From an uncultured Oscillospiraceae bacterium (GTDB lineage: Bacteria > Bacillota > Clostridia > Oscillospirales > Oscillospiraceae), in contig CALWYO010000069.1 in assembly GCA_944385785.1 (NCBI GenBank), positions 1 through 34,915 on the forward strand: a stretch of DNA of 34,915 nt. The letters run 5' to 3'. Positions 33,382-34,915 of this stretch are shown in pieces. The translations under genes and the position numbers were made by a program. The notes under the pieces were generated by a model that ran no database searches, was not told the DNA's origin, and saw only the letters and a list, made by a program, of their open reading frames with translations. Position 1 is the stretch's first letter; each line of letters opens with the position of its first letter.

Positions 33382-34915
33382 ATGAAAAGAGAAAATATTG
33401 TTGTCCTTGACTTCGGGGGACAGTACAATCAGCTTATCGCCAGAAGAGTCAGGGAATGCCACGTGTACTGTGAAGTAGTGCCGTATACTACTCCGCTGAG
33501 AGATATAAGGGCTATGGAGCCTTCGGGTATTATATTTACCGGAGGACCTTCAAGCGTATATGAGAGTGGGTCTCCAAAAGTGGACTCCGAAATATTCCGC
33601 CTGGGTGTGCCGATTTTGGGAATCTGCTATGGCTGTCAACTTATGGCCCAGGAGTTAGGCGGAAGCGTGGTACCTGCCGTCAGCGATACTGCCCGCGAAT
33701 ATGGAAAGACTGAGACGATTGTGGACATTGGCTGTACACTCTTTTCAGGGATCCCAGAGGAGAGCATAACATGGATGAGCCATGGGGATTATATGGAGAG
33801 AATACCCGATGGGTTTAAAGTCGTGGCCAGATCCAAAGCCTGTCCGAATGCCGCTATTGCTGATGAGCGTCGGAATTTTTACGGAGTGCAGTTTCACCCT
33901 GAGGTGAACCACACGCAGTACGGGAAAAATATTTTGAGGAATTTTCTCTATAACGCATGTAAGGTGAGCGGCGACTGGACTATGGGCAACTATAAGGAGA
34001 CTGCCATAGAAGATATACGTCGGAAAGTGGGCAACGGCAGAGTGCTTCTGGCCCTGTCTGGCGGTGTGGACTCTTCTGTTGCGGCAGCTTTAATGGCAGA
34101 AGCAGTTGGAAGACAACTTACATGCGTCTTTGTAGATCACGGCCTTATGCGAAAAGATGAGGGCGACGAAGTGGAGAGCGCCTTTAAAAAGTGGGATATA
34201 AACTTTGTCAGAGTCAATGCCGAGACAAGGTTCCTTTTGAAACTTGCCGGTGTAACTGAGCCTGAGAGAAAACGAAAGATTATCGGAGAAGAGTTTATCA
34301 GGGTATTTGAAGAGGAGTCAAAGAAGATAGGCGCCGTAGACTATCTGGCTCAGGGGACTATTTACCCCGACGTTATTGAGTCAGGCGCAGGCAATGCGGC
34401 GGTTATCAAGAGCCACCACAATGTGGGCGGTTTGCCAGATTACGTTGACTTTAAGGAGATAATCGAGCCGCTTCGACTGCTTTTTAAGGATGAAGTGAGA
34501 GAGCTTGGACGCCAGTTGGGATTGCCAGAATACCTTGTGAGCCGTCAGCCGTTCCCAGGCCCGGGACTGGCGATAAGGATACTTGGTGATATCACAAAGG
34601 AGAAAGCTGATACTCTCAGGGAAGCTGATGCCATATTCCGCCAGGAGATAGCAGAAGCAGGAGAAGACACAAATCTCAGCCAATATTTTGCTGTCCTTAC
34701 AAATATGCGTTCGGTGGGAGTCATGGGCGACGGGAGAACATATGACTATGCCCTTGCGCTCAGAGCAGTTGTCACAGACGACTTTATGACGGCCGATTGG
34801 GCCCGTATTCCATATGACGTATTGGACAGAGTTTCCACCAGGATAGTCAACGAAGTGCCTGGAATTAACCGCGTCGTGTATGACATAACATCAAAGCCCC
34901 CTGCCACTGTGGAGT
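33382..34915 (+). CDS. guaA: GMP synthase (glutamine-hydrolysing), 3' end cut by the window
   Basis: 511 codons are present and the frame is open at the right edge; the end reads SKPPATVE, so only about two residues and the stop are missing. The N-terminal amidotransferase has GICYGCQ with nucleophile Cys82 and [11 protein letters not shown]; the ATP-pyrophosphatase domain has [11 protein letters not shown]; the C-terminal dimerization domain has [15 protein letters not shown]. It aminates XMP to GMP using glutamine. AGGG lies seven bases before the ATG, 3 bp after the ANTAR gene, so it is co-transcribed with glnA, linking glutamine supply to a glutamine-consuming enzyme. Confidence 0.97.
   Translation, partial: MKRENIVVLDFGGQYNQLIARRVRECHVYCEVVPYTTPLRDIRAMEPSGIIFTGGPSSVYESGSPKVDSEIFRLGVPILGICYGCQLMAQELGGSVVPAVSDTAREYGKTETIVDIGCTLFSGIPEESITWMSHGDYMERIPDGFKVVARSKACPNAAIADERRNFYGVQFHPEVNHTQYGKNILRNFLYNACKVSGDWTMGNYKETAIEDIRRKVGNGRVLLALSGGVDSSVAAALMAEAVGRQLTCVFVDHGLMRKDEGDEVESAFKKWDINFVRVNAETRFLLKLAGVTEPERKRKIIGEEFIRVFEEESKKIGAVDYLAQGTIYPDVIESGAGNAAVIKSHHNVGGLPDYVDFKEIIEPLRLLFKDEVRELGRQLGLPEYLVSRQPFPGPGLAIRILGDITKEKADTLREADAIFRQEIAEAGEDTNLSQYFAVLTNMRSVGVMGDGRTYDYALALRAVVTDDFMTADWARIPYDVLDRVSTRIVNEVPGINRVVYDITSKPPATVE

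Overview
The window looks like chromosome of a spore-forming, low-to-mid GC Clostridia, most likely of the Oscillospiraceae/Ruminococcaceae group. The evidence is SpoIIID, a LysM plus GH18 spore-cortex-type glucosaminidase, LL-diaminopimelate aminotransferase (DapL), the GGGtGRT/NifU-like pair, strong Shine-Dalgarno sites and TTGACA/TATAAT promoters. The family placement is inference. No transposase, phage gene, tRNA, rRNA or CRISPR array was seen; most of the window is ordinary core metabolism with unusual gene fusions and RNA-level control.

Layout. 101-1810 (minus): a NifU-like scaffold protein and a GGGtGRT protein under one promoter. 1995-3875 (minus): a PadR regulator, a HAAS/DUF1700 membrane protein and a DUF4097 adhesin-like protein, with overlapping genes and a palindrome in the promoter. 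3987-6200 (minus): an M19 dipeptidase and a PRK06851-type ATPase whose second P-loop is lost. 6201-6667: no protein gene, but a perfect 61-bp palindrome and about 180 bases tiled by five helices, a candidate structured RNA. 6668-6916 (minus): spoIIID with a TTG start and a sigma-E-like promoter.

6989-15317 (minus): one operon carrying all seven shikimate-pathway steps plus the phenylalanine and tyrosine branches, in the order aroF, tyrA, aroB, aroA, aroC, pheA, aroE-aroK fusion, aroQ. It is preceded by a 33-residue leader peptide with seven Phe and two Tyr codons, a competing hairpin and an intrinsic terminator. This is a classical ribosome-mediated attenuator and was not in the supplied ORF list.

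15393-17432 (plus): a YtrA-type GntR regulator and an ABC exporter. 17501-23874 (minus): dapL, carA, carB. CarB is fused in frame to a complete diaminopimelate epimerase-like domain in which both catalytic cysteines are replaced (Ala1139 and Ser1288), the most unusual protein of the window. 24171-25736: a MATE transporter. 25959-29644: three wall-active proteins (SLH-GH18, LysM-GH18, amidase_6 type).

29740-34915: a nitrogen locus. gdhA (minus) diverges from glnA, an ANTAR RNA-binding response regulator and guaA (plus). The glnA leader can fold into a long terminator that competes with a smaller 5' hairpin, which suits control by the ANTAR protein encoded next door; gdhA also has a strong leader hairpin. 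guaA runs off the right edge a few codons before its expected end.
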